A DNA stretch of 64,000 bases from Thermoplasmatales archaeon (GCA_027366585.1 DAHXNF010000030.1:1-64000); one strand, 5' to 3'. Shown: positions 49,483 to 59,239, numbered from the stretch's first letter. A program made the numbers and translations. The notes: a model not told the origin generated them from the letters alone.

Positions 49483-51042
49483 CTATATCTTGAATTCGAC
49501 TCCCTGGGCAAGCGGTAGTTCCTTCCCATAGTTTATAGTGATTGTCTGCCGTTTCATGTAGTTCTTCCAGGCATCACTGCCGCTCTCTCTTCCTCCGCCA
49601 GTATCCTTTTCGCCGCCGAATGCACCGCCAATTTCTGCACCGGCTGTACCTGTATTCACGTTGACTATACCGCAGTCTGAGCCGCGGTGTGAGATGAAAT
49701 ACTCGCTCTCAAGCAGGTCCCTGGTGAATATTGAAGATGACAGGCCCTGCGGGACCGAATTGTGGATCCGAACGGCCTCTTCCAGATCCCGATACTTAAA
49801 AACATAAAGGATGGGGGCAAACGTTTCGGTCTTGCAAATCTCCATGTCCGGTTTTGCCTCAATGAGTGCTGGTTTAACGTAATGGCCCTTGAGTCCCTGA
49901 ATCTTCGCCCTTGTTCCACCTGCTAGCAGCTTACCGCCCTGTCTCATTGCTTCCGAGATTGCGGATTCGAACTTCGCGGTAGCAGACTCATCGATCAGAG
50001 GACCCACAAGGACTCCTGTACTTCTGGGATCACCTACCGAGACTTCCTTGTATATCCTAACCAATCTTTGCAAGAACTCACTGTATATCTTATTGCTAAC
50101 AATGACCCTCCTTGTTGAAGTGCATCTCTGCCCTGCTGTTGCAAGAGCACCGAAAGCAACGCCTTTCAAAGCAATGTCAATGTCGGCATGTTCTGAAACA
50201 ACGGCTGCATTGTTGCCGCCCAGTTCGAGAATGGATTTCCCAAGTCTATCGGAGACAAGCTGTGAAACCTTCTTTCCTGAATTTACTGATCCAGTGAAGG
50301 AAACAAGTTTTATCCTTCTGTCCGAAGCCATTCTTGATCCAATTTCCTCGCCGCTGCCTGTGACAAGGGAAAAGATCTGCGGAACCCCTTCTGTTTCAAG
50401 GACCTTGCTTAATATTTTTGTTATTGCGATGGCAGCAAGTGGAGTCTTGGAGGAAGGTTTCCAGATAGACGTGTCACCACAGACTGCTGCAATGAATGCA
50501 TTCCATGACCAGACAGAGGAGGGAAAGTTGAAGGATGAAATAATCCCAATCGGGCCGACAGGTACATACTGCTCCATCATCCTGTGCCATGGTCGCTCGC
50601 TGGCAAAGACCGAACCTTCAAGCTGCCTTGATAGGCCGATAGAGAAATCAGCTATGTCAATCATTTCCTGTATCTCGCCTCTACCTTCAGTTATGGTCTT
50701 ACCTGCTTCCAGCGTGACGAGCATACCAAGGTCGTCCTTTGCTTCACGCAGTGCCTGACCGATCTTCAGCATTATAGAACCTCGCTTCGGCGGTGGAAGT
50801 TCTACCCATTCCAGGTAGGCTTTTTCAGAGAAAGAAACAGCATGGTCGTAATCTGCCCTACTGGTTGGGGTAACCGAAGCCAGAAGCAGGCCGTCAATTG
50901 GACTGTACGACGCTATCTGTTTCGATGCAGAGGGTTTTGCCCATTTACCATAAAAGGTTCCTGAATTGATTTCTCCCAATGACAGGTGGTCAAATAATTC
51001 CTGTTTTTTCTTGTCGCTTGAAGCCATAATAATCATGGCCAT
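49483..51042 (-). CDS. Aldehyde dehydrogenase, ALDH7 (antiquitin-like)
   Basis: NAD(P)-dependent oxidation of an aldehyde to an acid. 519 aa. The active Cys is in AGQRCTSTRR, the general base in ELGGNNAAVV, and FTGSVNSGKK binds the cofactor. ERPWHRMMEQYVPVGPIGI and the C-terminal INYGKELPLAQGVEF are characteristic of ALDH7, whose known members oxidise alpha-aminoadipic semialdehyde or betaine aldehyde. Substrate here unknown. It may be expressed from an internal ATG a few residues on. Confidence 0.92.
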   Translation of the reverse strand: MAMIIMASSDKKKQELFDHLSLGEINSGTFYGKWAKPSASKQIASYSPIDGLLLASVTPTSRADYDHAVSFSEKAYLEWVELPPPKRGSIMLKIGQALREAKDDLGMLVTLEAGKTITEGRGEIQEMIDIADFSIGLSRQLEGSVFASERPWHRMMEQYVPVGPIGIISSFNFPSSVWSWNAFIAAVCGDTSIWKPSSKTPLAAIAITKILSKVLETEGVPQIFSLVTGSGEEIGSRMASDRRIKLVSFTGSVNSGKKVSQLVSDRLGKSILELGGNNAAVVSEHADIDIALKGVAFGALATAGQRCTSTRRVIVSNKIYSEFLQRLVRIYKEVSVGDPRSTGVLVGPLIDESATAKFESAISEAMRQGGKLLAGGTRAKIQGLKGHYVKPALIEAKPDMEICKTETFAPILYVFKYRDLEEAVRIHNSVPQGLSSSIFTRDLLESEYFISHRGSDCGIVNVNTGTAGAEIGGAFGGEKDTGGGRESGSDAWKNYMKRQTITINYGKELPLAQGVEFKI

Positions 51043-51070
51043 ATTGCAGGAGAGTATACTATTTTAATCC

Positions 51071-52081
51071 TCAAGCCATGTTTCCAATACGATCGATTAC
51101 GATCATAGCGAGATCCATCAAGAGGTTTATGTTCTCCGAACTTCCGCTCTTGTTAAGTGCCTTGACTGATTCCTCTACGTAGAATTTAGCCTTGTTGAAC
51201 GCATAGTCAATAGAGCCTGTCTTTGCAAGTATCCTCTTGAGTTCATCCTTATTGTTTGCATCTCCGGTTGGGAACTTGATTATCTCAACAAGTCTGTCAT
51301 AAAGCGGACCGGAGTTCTTCAACGCGTGGATCGTTGGAAGAGTTATGGCATTATGCTTGATATCTGCAAACACTGCTTTCCCAAGCTTTGCCTCCTCTCC
51401 CACAATATCAAGGATGTCGTCTGTTATCTGGAATGCTATTCCCAGGTTGTATGCAAATTCAGAAAGGTTCTTCTTGAGTTCAGGAGGTGACTTGGCCGCG
51501 GTTGTAGCCGCTAGCGTGCATACGGAAAAGAAGTAAGCAGTCTTTTTAGAAATTATTTCCAGGTAAGCATCCTCAGTGAGATCCAGCTTCCCGAGATTCA
51601 GGTATTCTAGAATTTGACCTTCCGCCAACTGCGACGCACAATCCGACATGATTTTGGATACTTCATATCCATATCTTGAGCCTAGTTCGTATGCCTTTGC
51701 GAAAAGATAATCCCCGACGACAATCGCATTGTCGATGCCATAAAGGGAGTTGAGAGTTTTCTTTCCCCTCCTTGTTGGCGCGTTGTCTATGATATCATCG
51801 TGAACCAGACTGGCAGTATGAATTAACTCACAAGATGATGCCAGGTCGAGGATGCGTTCATATGGACCGGGAGAAGCAATCTCGTATGCAAGAATCGTCA
51901 ACAGAGGACGAAATCTCTTTCCGCCAGCGTCAACAATGTAACTGGTCATCTGGTAAAGCTCCTTCTGGTCAGTGTATATTGCTGCCTTAAGCGATGTGTT
52001 GATCTTTGTTATTTTTTCAGATAGGCTACTCTCCCATTCTACCAGGAAATCCTTCATAAAGTCTGCAGCACCATATTGCAA
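51071..52081 (-). CDS. idsA: Polyprenyl diphosphate synthase (geranylgeranyl type)
   Basis: Chain-elongating synthase for archaeal membrane lipids. 336 aa. First aspartate-rich motif DDIID (95-99), second DDILD (221-225), GGKRFRP (53-59). The residues four and five positions before the first motif are small (Ser91, Ala90), which in this family allows C20 or longer products. Stands alone with a plausible promoter upstream. Confidence 0.94.
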   Translation of the reverse strand: MQYGAADFMKDFLVEWESSLSEKITKINTSLKAAIYTDQKELYQMTSYIVDAGGKRFRPLLTILAYEIASPGPYERILDLASSCELIHTASLVHDDIIDNAPTRRGKKTLNSLYGIDNAIVVGDYLFAKAYELGSRYGYEVSKIMSDCASQLAEGQILEYLNLGKLDLTEDAYLEIISKKTAYFFSVCTLAATTAAKSPPELKKNLSEFAYNLGIAFQITDDILDIVGEEAKLGKAVFADIKHNAITLPTIHALKNSGPLYDRLVEIIKFPTGDANNKDELKRILAKTGSIDYAFNKAKFYVEESVKALNKSGSSENINLLMDLAMIVIDRIGNMA

Positions 52082-52141
52082 CTAAAGATTTAATGTATCC
52101 GTGTTTATTTTCAACCCAGCTAAAAGGTTTGAAATAAAGAA

Positions 52142-52411
52142 TCAACGCGAGAGGAGTATCTCTATAGAGGACACATTGGATTCGCCGCGTTCGCCTTCCA
52201 GGACTTCAGTGTCGAGTTTTATAGACTGGTACTTCAGTTCCTTGATGAACTTGTGCTTCGTTATTTCCGCAATGTCCACTGCCTTGCTGATAGACTTTCC
52301 CCTTGCTTTGATAGTAATCTTGTCCACGTTGTTGTTGAATTGCGTTACTATTGCAAGAACGTAGTTCATTGTTGGTTTTTTCCCGACGTAAATGATGTTC
52401 AATTCTGCCAT
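52142..52411 (-). CDS. albA: Alba DNA/RNA-binding chromatin protein
   Basis: 89 aa. IIYVGKKPTMNYVLAIV with the paired lysines K11-K12 (one normally acetylated in some archaea), TIKARGKSISKAVDIAE and the loop following are typical. Thermoplasmatales use Alba and HTa rather than histones; no histone is in the window. Confidence 0.95.
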   Translation of the reverse strand: MAELNIIYVGKKPTMNYVLAIVTQFNNNVDKITIKARGKSISKAVDIAEITKHKFIKELKYQSIKLDTEVLEGERGESNVSSIEILLSR

Positions 52412-52480
52412 AGGAATCCTCCGGCTAAAAGTATTTTACTGTATATAATTATATCGCGCCCGAAGGTTTAATGAAAATTC

Positions 52481-52873
52481 TTAGACTAGTCGGATGAGTG
52501 TATCAGTTTCTCGTACCCCTTCAATTGATCTTATAGTATCAACCGCTTTGTTGATTTCATCAAGCTTTTGCGCTATGATCCTGACGGAGAAGTCATAGGA
52601 ACCTGACAGCTCGTAAATTTCGTTGAACCTTCTTCTTAAGTCAAGGAGAACATTACCTGAATCCTCCGGATTAACCTTGACAAGGATAATTGAAGTGAAA
52701 GCCCCTGATCCAAGAGACACCGTGAAGTTGCGAATCACGCCATCGTTCAGAAGCTTATGTATCCTGTGCCTGACAGTTCCTTCGGAGATCCCAAGTCGAG
52801 TTGCAATCTCTATATTCGAGATCCGCGAGTTCCTGTTAAGAAGTTCTATGATCTTCCAGTCTCTTTCGTCCAC
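52481..52873 (-). CDS. Lrp/AsnC-family transcriptional regulator
   Basis: 130 aa. N-terminal helix-turn-helix (DWKIIELLNRNSRISNIE; LGISEGTVRHRIHKL), then an alpha-beta RAM/ligand domain (SIILVKVNPEDSG; YELSGSYDFSVRIIA). Close to the 150-aa family size. Targets cannot be read from the sequence. Confidence 0.93.
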   Translation of the reverse strand: MDERDWKIIELLNRNSRISNIEIATRLGISEGTVRHRIHKLLNDGVIRNFTVSLGSGAFTSIILVKVNPEDSGNVLLDLRRRFNEIYELSGSYDFSVRIIAQKLDEINKAVDTIRSIEGVRETDTLIRLV

Positions 52874-52970
52874 CTGAGAGAATGCAATCCTTCAAAAATA
52901 AATTGTGCCTCACCTGAAGCATAATAGCCGGGAACAATCTGGCCTAAGTCATACCAAATAGGTTTGGCGA

Positions 52971-53246
52971 TTACCTGTAAAGCGACTTTCCCTGGTCCTC
53001 AGACGACTTTTTCTTGGCGATCAATTCTTTCGGTACCTTTTGTAGACGTATGATGTTTGTGGCCTGTACCATATAGATGGGGAGACCGGAATTCATGTCG
53101 TTTCCAGACCTTGCGATTGAGACTATTTCCATCTTGATCTGTATAACTGAGCCATCCTGAAGCCTTACTGTTAACCACTTTGGCTCCTCGTCAATTTCGA
53201 ATCCAATAAGTTCAGCGTCACCGGGCATTCCCCCCTGCATTGCCAT
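52971..53246 (-). CDS. Small beta-rich protein of unknown function
   Basis: 91 aa (89 if the second ATG at 53240 is used; CTTTTAAAC lies about 27 nt before it). A run of beta strands (WLTVRLQDGSVIQIKMEIVS; LPIYMVQATNIIRLQKV) followed by a basic tail. Looks like a conserved small archaeal protein, but I cannot assign a family. Confidence 0.7.
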   Translation of the reverse strand: MAMQGGMPGDAELIGFEIDEEPKWLTVRLQDGSVIQIKMEIVSIARSGNDMNSGLPIYMVQATNIIRLQKVPKELIAKKKSSEDQGKSLYR

Positions 53247-53282
53247 GGCACCGCTATTCTAATTTGTTTAAAAGCATTGCCC

Positions 53283-53560
53283 AATTTATTCGCTCATTCA
53301 TCATAATTTTATTAGAGCCCGTTTCCGAAGCATACAAAGTGCTTTAATAAAATCTAGAGAACGAGGCCATATTATTGAATAAAGTGAACCTAGAACAGAT
53401 TCCTTGAAGTTTATACTTTTTACTCAGCTTTCAAATTGGCTTGTTATATCTTAAGATGATTTATCTGGGATTTCAACTAAAAATGTACTAACTGACGTTT
53501 GGGAAATTACTGATATGCAAACTGGCTGTTTGATTCTACCCGGGATTTTCAATTTTTAGC
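53283..53560. other. Non-coding interval
   Basis: About 280 nt of AT-rich sequence between the small gene and the tRNA-Leu promoter; no gene, repeat or structure that I can support. Confidence 0.6.
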
Positions 53561-53563
53561 ATT

Positions 53564-53573
53564 TTTAATATAT
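53564..53573 (+). promoter_or_regulatory. TATA box of tRNA-Leu
   Basis: TTTAATATAT centred about 29 nt before the tRNA 5' end at 53598. Confidence 0.55.
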
Positions 53574-53597
53574 TCCCGGAGTATTTGCACCCTCACA

Positions 53598-53682
53598 GCG
53601 AGGGTAACAAAGCCAGGTTAAATGTGCAGGACTTAAGATCCTGTCCCGTAGGGGTTCGTGGGTTCGAATCCCATCCCTCGCA
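53598..53682 (+). tRNA. tRNA-Leu (TAA)
   Basis: 85-nt class II tRNA: acceptor GCGAGGG/CCCTCGC, anticodon loop CTTAAGA, a long variable arm (CCCGTAGGGG) and T-loop TTCGAAT. CCA is not encoded. A short T-run follows at 53684-53688. Confidence 0.95.
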
Positions 53683-53689
53683 CTTTTTA

Positions 53690-54024
53690 TAAGAGAGAAT
53701 AGAAACGCGGATTAGAGGCAAAGCATCGGCGTTTATTCAAACACAAATCTAAATTTAAGCATATATTTAAACAATCTGCAGAACATAACCAGCAGTTTTT
53801 CACCTCAATCTCACCTTTTCTGAACACATTCCATTTTAAAACTATTTACAAAAACTTAATATTATACAATCTGAATATTGTTAGACAATGGAAACGGTGT
53901 TTATTGACCCCCAATGGACTACCAAAATTTCTCCAGCAATATTATATATTTTTATTCCTATATAATTATAGAATTATATCTATGAAATACTATATAAATA
54001 ATTATATTTAATACCAACCATAGA
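53690..54024. other. AT-rich non-coding interval
   Basis: About 330 nt of very AT-rich sequence with many TATA-like words, most densely at 53940-54012. No gene supported. The dense TATA region could drive the small frame at 54025. Confidence 0.55.
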
Positions 54025-54138
54025 ATGCCTTCTTCGATGATAACCCTAAAACAAAAAAGAGCTGAGATCCAAGAAAAAGATGAGAAGGAGGTGCGAATTC
54101 TGATGGAGCCTGTAATTGGTGGGACCTACGTTTGGTAA
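54025..54138 (+). CDS. Possible 37-residue leaderless small protein
   Basis: ATG at 54025 opens a 37-codon frame: MPSSMITLKQKRAEIQ, then EKDEKEVRILMEPVIGGTYVW and TAA. TATATAAAT at 53991-53999 is about 30 nt upstream, near the usual leaderless distance. The charged helix followed by a hydrophobic tail is protein-like. Its 3' end overlaps the convergent TPR gene by 13 bp. No homologue recognised. Confidence 0.35.
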   Translation: MPSSMITLKQKRAEIQEKDEKEVRILMEPVIGGTYVW

Positions 54139-55436
54139 TCTCTTGACAAAAATTGACTTATATACTCTTTATATTCATTGATTAATCTCGTGTTTTTCAG
54201 GTTATTTATTATGTTTTGGTTTGTTTCTTTTATTAGTTGTTTGTCAGTTTGATAAATGACCATTGTTCTGAGGACTTTTATTCCTGCTGCCTCAAGACCA
54301 ACAAAATCCTGGATCTTAGTAAGCTTTTCTAGTAAATTTCTTAAAGCGGATCTTGTCTCATGATGCATTGAGTTGGCGACATAATACTGAGTCAAGATGT
54401 CATAGCAATAGGCAAGGTCTATCTCGCTTGAAAGATCTTCAAAATAATCGATTGCCTCTTTGAGGAACTGGTACTCAAGATTTGGTCTTCTTGCAGAGAT
54501 ATCAATTGCGAGAATGGAAAGCCGCGATAGATGGAAAATCCTCTTGTTTCCGGTTTCAAGCGATAAATAATATGAACTCATGGTAGTTTCAAATGCGTCC
54601 TTGTGCCGTCCAAGTACCAAGAGCAGGGCACTTCGGTTAAGATAAGCACTTTGCAGTAGTGATATGTCCTTGATTCGTTCGCATAACTCAATTGCCTCCT
54701 GGTTAGCTTCGGTAGATTTAAGAAGTTGCCCCATCTTAGAATATGTGTAGGACTGGTTGATCTTGATTCGAGCCATCCCCTGCAAGTTATCCTTTTCCTT
54801 GAATAACAGATACGCCCGCTCGTATTTTTGGAATGCTTCTTCGTAGTTCCCCATTGATCCATAAACGTTACCTAAACCAAGAAGGCTTGAAGCAACGCAA
54901 TCAATGTCATCTGACGATTCACCTTGCCTGACTGCATCAGTAAGGTATTTTATAGATGCATCACGATTTCCCTTGAAGAATTCGATTGCGCCTTTTATTC
55001 TTGAGACCTTTCCAATGCTGCTGGCGACCTGCAAAGAGAGATGTGTCTTCTCTAGTATTTCCAGCGTATCCAGTGCCTCGTCAACCTTACCTTCCTGCAG
55101 AAAAGTTTCGGCGAGGAATATTTCTGCATCAGAAAGGGTCAACTTTCCTGCGTTTATCAGATCTACTTTGCTCAAGATCTCGGCAAGTTTCCCGCTATTT
55201 TTCCTTTTTTTCTGCTCCTCTATTATAATGGGGGCATTACCCTTGCTTGCATCGTAACTTGGCACTCCTCCTTTATCTACCCTTACAGAAGCGACTCCAA
55301 GAAACCTCAGGGATTCAAGAAGCATGAACATTGCATCAGATCTGATCACCTCTGTCAAGTCAGGACTGACCCTGACCTGCTCCTCGAAAATCTCCCGCAA
55401 AGATTCGAGGACCTGATCAGACGCCTTGTAATCCAT
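54126..55436 (-). CDS. TPR-repeat protein
   Basis: 436 aa, all-helical. Tetratricopeptide-like repeats run from about residue 100 to 330, for example LAETFLQEGKVDEALDTLE, LGNVYGSMGNYEEAFQKYE and NQSYTYSKMGQLLKSTEANQ. An N-terminal 90-aa part (FLGVASVRVDKGGVPSYD) is not TPR. Role as a scaffold or regulator is general to the family; no partner is evident. Confidence 0.85.
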   Translation of the reverse strand: MDYKASDQVLESLREIFEEQVRVSPDLTEVIRSDAMFMLLESLRFLGVASVRVDKGGVPSYDASKGNAPIIIEEQKKRKNSGKLAEILSKVDLINAGKLTLSDAEIFLAETFLQEGKVDEALDTLEILEKTHLSLQVASSIGKVSRIKGAIEFFKGNRDASIKYLTDAVRQGESSDDIDCVASSLLGLGNVYGSMGNYEEAFQKYERAYLLFKEKDNLQGMARIKINQSYTYSKMGQLLKSTEANQEAIELCERIKDISLLQSAYLNRSALLLVLGRHKDAFETTMSSYYLSLETGNKRIFHLSRLSILAIDISARRPNLEYQFLKEAIDYFEDLSSEIDLAYCYDILTQYYVANSMHHETRSALRNLLEKLTKIQDFVGLEAAGIKVLRTMVIYQTDKQLIKETNQNIINNLKNTRLINEYKEYISQFLSRDYQT

Positions 55437-55524
55437 GCGTCTCTCAGAATCTCTTTTTATATAATTCTTGTGGTGCTATTTTTAAAAACGTTGTTCAAGA
55501 TCTTCTAATCTTATCGCTTAAATC

Positions 55525-56775
55525 CTATGCCGGTGCGGCTGGTAACTGATCATTAGTGACGGACTTAGGTATGGCGAATGTTATCAGGAATGACGCGATG
55601 GATGCACCCCATACAACTTCCCAGAGGTACTCGAAACCCAAGGTGTAGAAAAGCGTTAAGGGAAGAGAAACAAGGGCAGCTGCTACGCCAACGACTTGAC
55701 GTTGCACCCCGCCGAAGAGCCCCCTATTCTCCTTTCCTATTACCCTTACTTCAAATGACATAGCGCCGGTTATTGTAATAATACCAGGACTTGAGAAGAA
55801 GGCAGCTGCCAGGAAAAGATAGGCATCCTTCTCAAAAACTGCAAGAAGAATGAGCCCGTAAGTGACAACATCTGTAAGCATCGTTAATGATACGAAACTC
55901 CTTCCAAGGTTACTTTTACGGTCGATAAAGCGCTCACTGTATCTTCCCAGGAATGAGGCGATCAAGTAGGTACCAAGAAGTACTCCAAATGAGTATTCAG
56001 CTGGAACGCCGATCAGCAGACCGGAAGGTACGTAGAAGAGGCTGAAGCCGATCACACCAACTGTCATTAGTGCTTTAGAACTTATCAATGGAGCAATGAA
56101 GCCTCTCTTTTCCTTAAGCGCCCGCAGGCTCTCAAAAAAACCTGGCCTGCGAGTCCGAGCCACTTCATCTTTCATGACCTCCTTTTCTTTTGTGTAAAGA
56201 ATGAAGAATGCAAGGAATGACATGCATATCAACAGCAGACCGCTTCCAACAAAGACATATGAAAAGTCATCAGACAATAATCCAAGGATAAGTACCAGAT
56301 AGGCTACCGTGCTCCCGACTGCCTCCCCAGTTAGTATCCTGGCATAGTTCTTGCCAATAATGTTGGAAGCGCTCGCCTTAGCGATGAATGAGTTTAGAGA
56401 TGATCTGAATAATCCCTCAGAAATTATTATGATCGCAATGAATGCAGGTATGAATTCAACCGCTACCAAAGCCCTGGATATGTCAAGATAAAGCAGGATC
56501 AAGCCGACCCCATACAAAAAACTGCCTGCTATCATCATGGTGAAAGAATGCCCTTTGTCAATTGCTCTTCCCTGTATCATTGAGATGCCGATAAGTATTG
56601 CCTGCCCGGCCGTCAGGCCTACGCCTGCCAGATAGACAGGTATATTTGCGCCGTCCAGGTATACGATGATTGCAAATGAAAAGACGGTCATCGAGAGAGA
56701 GAAAATAGAGTTGAGTGCTGAAAGATTGGAGACAAATGGATTAATCCCCGACCTTTCTGCGCTCTCAGTGACCAC
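55525..56775 (-). CDS. Major facilitator superfamily transporter
   Basis: 416 aa, about 12 membrane helices. ISMIQGRAIDKGHSFTMMIAG (loop 2-3) and LIASFLGRYSERFIDRKS are MFS-like loops with the conserved G-R/K-D pattern. The substrate cannot be inferred; upstream of nothing informative. Confidence 0.8.
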   Translation of the reverse strand: MVTESAERSGINPFVSNLSALNSIFSLSMTVFSFAIIVYLDGANIPVYLAGVGLTAGQAILIGISMIQGRAIDKGHSFTMMIAGSFLYGVGLILLYLDISRALVAVEFIPAFIAIIIISEGLFRSSLNSFIAKASASNIIGKNYARILTGEAVGSTVAYLVLILGLLSDDFSYVFVGSGLLLICMSFLAFFILYTKEKEVMKDEVARTRRPGFFESLRALKEKRGFIAPLISSKALMTVGVIGFSLFYVPSGLLIGVPAEYSFGVLLGTYLIASFLGRYSERFIDRKSNLGRSFVSLTMLTDVVTYGLILLAVFEKDAYLFLAAAFFSSPGIITITGAMSFEVRVIGKENRGLFGGVQRQVVGVAAALVSLPLTLFYTLGFEYLWEVVWGASIASFLITFAIPKSVTNDQLPAAPA

Positions 56776-56822
56776 TATTGGCTAAGATCGGATAATATAA
56801 AATTCTTTTCACCTTTATGTGT

Positions 56823-57467
56823 TCAGATTCTACCATTGCTGATCATTTGAATGAAATGCATAATGTTACTTCGCTCATTTCCGATGGTGGATGGCTCCCC
56901 ATGGCCAGGGTAAATGGTTGTTTCCGGTGGAAGCTGGAGGAACCAGTTAAGGCTTTTCAACATATCCGTTGGATTGCCGCCGAGGTCCATTCTTCCAATG
57001 TTGCCCCTGAAGATACAATCCCCAGTGAATATAGACGAGCCCGCGATTATGGAGATGCTTCCCGGAGTGTGACCAGGAGTGTTCTTGATAAGGATTTCAG
57101 ATCTGCCAATAAGTGTGGCTCTATCCGAGTCGATCAGGAACCCAGGCTTTGGAGGTTTTCCAACTATTCCCAATTGCTTGCCAAGAGACCATGTATCCCG
57201 CATCACAGAAAGATCCTTCTTGTGCATACCAAAAGAGGTGCGTAATTCGGAAGCAACGAGATCGGCAACGAGCGTGTGGTCAAAATGACCATGCGTGGAA
57301 AGAACACCGACAGGATTTCCAGGCATGCTCTCTGCGGCTTGCATTATTGAATCAAAATCCCCGCCGGCATCAATAATCATGTATTCCCCTCCAGACGATA
57401 TAAAGTAGCAGTTTGTCCGAAGTCCGCCCACGACCAGGCGTTTCATTGAAAGCGAGCTCTCGCGCAT
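56823..57467 (-). CDS. Metallo-beta-lactamase-fold hydrolase (glyoxalase II-like)
   Basis: 214 aa. Metal ligands are complete: THGHFDH (His59, His61, Asp63, His64), His133 in TPGHTPGS, Asp150 in FTGDCIF and His189 in YPGHGEPS. The compact size and TNCYFI start resemble hydroxyacylglutathione-hydrolase-like enzymes of unknown substrate; archaea of this group lack glutathione. Confidence 0.9.
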   Translation of the reverse strand: MRESSLSMKRLVVGGLRTNCYFISSGGEYMIIDAGGDFDSIMQAAESMPGNPVGVLSTHGHFDHTLVADLVASELRTSFGMHKKDLSVMRDTWSLGKQLGIVGKPPKPGFLIDSDRATLIGRSEILIKNTPGHTPGSISIIAGSSIFTGDCIFRGNIGRMDLGGNPTDMLKSLNWFLQLPPETTIYPGHGEPSTIGNERSNIMHFIQMISNGRI

Positions 57468-57705
57468 CGCTTAATCTTAGTGTAATCGACAATAAAAGGT
57501 TGATAGTTAGTTGGGGCTATCAATAAATTGGGTCCGAGATCTATCTTCCCAGGAAGCCAAGCATGCTTAGTTCAGAATTTGATCCGGTTTCATATTGGAT
57601 CCTGCATGAGTTGTTCAAAGTTCTTTTCTTGAAAAGTTAAATCCAAGGTAAAGAACCAGTCTGAAATGACCTATCCTTACAACGCTTTTGTTACAAAAAT
57701 ACAAT

Positions 57706-57779
57706 GCAGGTGCCGGGATTTGAACCCAGGTCGAAAGCTTGGAAGGCTTCCGTGCTAGACCAGTCTACACTACACCTGC
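57706..57779 (-). tRNA. tRNA-Gly (TCC)
   Basis: 74-nt cloverleaf on the minus strand: acceptor GCAGGTG/CACCTGC, anticodon loop CTTCCAA, T-loop TTCAAAT. CCA not encoded. An AATATTAAC element about 29 nt upstream is a likely TATA box. Confidence 0.95.
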
Positions 57780-57824
57780 TTTTTCCCGAGAATGTTGAAC
57801 CTGTTAATATTTCTTGTTTATAAC

Positions 57825-58505
57825 CTAACTTATGCTAAATATTTGTACTTCGAATAGAGTAGAATAAGAAGTATTATGAACAACAACATCGACATTGAAA
57901 TCATAAATGACAGGGGGGACAACATAACTTTCGTTAAAGTAAGCATAATCGTTGTGATAAGTTACAGGGAGAGAAATTGGTGTACCACCTCCGCTTGAAA
58001 CAGTCATTGTGACATTGCTTATTGTTGAAATGTATGATGCGTAAACCCTGAACGACAAATTGGAATTATGAGGGATTGAGTAGGAGTATGCACCGTTTGA
58101 TTGTGCAAGTGCAGTCCATGAGGAAGTTGAAGCATCGTATACCTGAAGTCCAGTAACCTGAGGACCACCAACCGAAGTTATAGGCGGATTTAGTGAAACT
58201 GTCCAGAATAGTATCCATGTAAGCATGAAAACCATGACAAGAATGAATACCTGTGAACCCCTCTGCGGCAGTTTCAGGTGAAGAGCCTCCACAAGTCTCT
58301 TGAAGCTTAGCAGTAGGATAAACATCAGGAGTAGGCCAACATACCAGATACCGATTATGAAGAGATATCCGGAAAATAATCCAAGTCCCGCAGCGAGGAG
58401 AAATATGACTATAGTTGACTTGGCCCGCTCCTTCTCGCTCAGAAGGAAATCCTTCTCCACAAACTCCGGCTCGACGAAGATTTCCTGATCCTTTTCCTTT
58501 GCCAT
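57825..58505 (-). CDS. Membrane protein with extracellular beta domain, unknown function
   Basis: 226 aa. An acidic cytosolic start (MAKEKDQEIFVEPEF) is followed by three membrane helices (about 31-50, 51-68 and 86-104), then an outside beta-rich domain with N-glycosylation sites (NLSF, NVTM, NESY, NTSY). Starts 14 nt after the triosephosphate isomerase stop and may be co-transcribed. No family recognised. Confidence 0.75.
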   Translation of the reverse strand: MAKEKDQEIFVEPEFVEKDFLLSEKERAKSTIVIFLLAAGLGLFSGYLFIIGIWYVGLLLMFILLLSFKRLVEALHLKLPQRGSQVFILVMVFMLTWILFWTVSLNPPITSVGGPQVTGLQVYDASTSSWTALAQSNGAYSYSIPHNSNLSFRVYASYISTISNVTMTVSSGGGTPISLPVTYHNDYAYFNESYVVPPVIYDFNVDVVVHNTSYSTLFEVQIFSIS

Positions 58506-58519
58506 CTAACCCGGGTTAA

Positions 58520-59206
58520 TCAAATGTTGATTAATGAAGTTATTGCGTCTGCTGGATTACTGGATAACACTACGCCGGATGCAACGAGCCCTCCAACCGC
58601 GCCCAGTTTTAGCGATATTGAAATATCCCTGCCGGTTTTGATTCCAGCACCAACTATGAGCCGGGAATCGTTATTTTCGCAGATATTCGCGGCCTTCGCT
58701 ATTATATCAGGCTTTTCCGTCGATACAGAGATATTCCCTCCAATGAGTTCCGGTGGCTCGTATGCAACGATTCGTGCACCAGACTTAGCAAAACTGGTAA
58801 CTTCATCAATGTTCTCCGCGCACACTACTAAATCGAATTCCATATTCCTGGCTTTTGCAATCACTTTTTCAATAATTCCACTGCTGACCCTGCATTCGGA
58901 GTGATTGATAAGAGAACCATTGATTTTAGAATCGATGAGCATCTCCATAGAGATTCTTCCTGTGAATGCTCCATAACCGTTAGGGTCGACGTGCTGGGCA
59001 ATGAAGACTTTGTCACTGAACTCCTTCGCAAGGTAGAGATCGTAAGCTCCTATTGCATAATGGATCTGCCATCCGTCGAATGAATTACTGCCTGGAAGTG
59101 ATTTAAAAAAATTCTTGGCCCTCTTTCCGACAGCATTTTCGTAGTGCTTGACGTTGATGATTAGCCTTCTTTCGTTGCTCATGATTGATTTGTCCTTCAC
59201 AGACAT
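58520..59206 (-). CDS. tpiA: Triosephosphate isomerase (archaeal type)
   Basis: Interconverts glyceraldehyde 3-phosphate and dihydroxyacetone phosphate. 228 aa, the short archaeal form. Active residues: Asn18 and Lys20 in IINVKHYE, His102 in LINHSE, Glu150 in VAYEPPELIG, and the phosphate loop VGAGI. The ATG at 59206 is kept because an AATAAAATT element sits 26 nt upstream; an internal ATG at 59182 would fit homologues equally. Confidence 0.95.
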   Translation of the reverse strand: MSVKDKSIMSNERRLIINVKHYENAVGKRAKNFFKSLPGSNSFDGWQIHYAIGAYDLYLAKEFSDKVFIAQHVDPNGYGAFTGRISMEMLIDSKINGSLINHSECRVSSGIIEKVIAKARNMEFDLVVCAENIDEVTSFAKSGARIVAYEPPELIGGNISVSTEKPDIIAKAANICENNDSRLIVGAGIKTGRDISISLKLGAVGGLVASGVVLSSNPADAITSLINI

Positions 59207-59227
59207 GTATCGGATAACACATTAACA

Positions 59228-59239
59228 AATTTTATTATC
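59228..59239. promoter_or_regulatory. Shared bidirectional TATA element, tpiA / acyl-CoA ligase
   Basis: AAATTTTATTAT lies about 26-27 nt from both the tpiA ATG (59206, minus) and the ligase ATG (59261, plus), matching leaderless starts on both strands. Confidence 0.5.
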
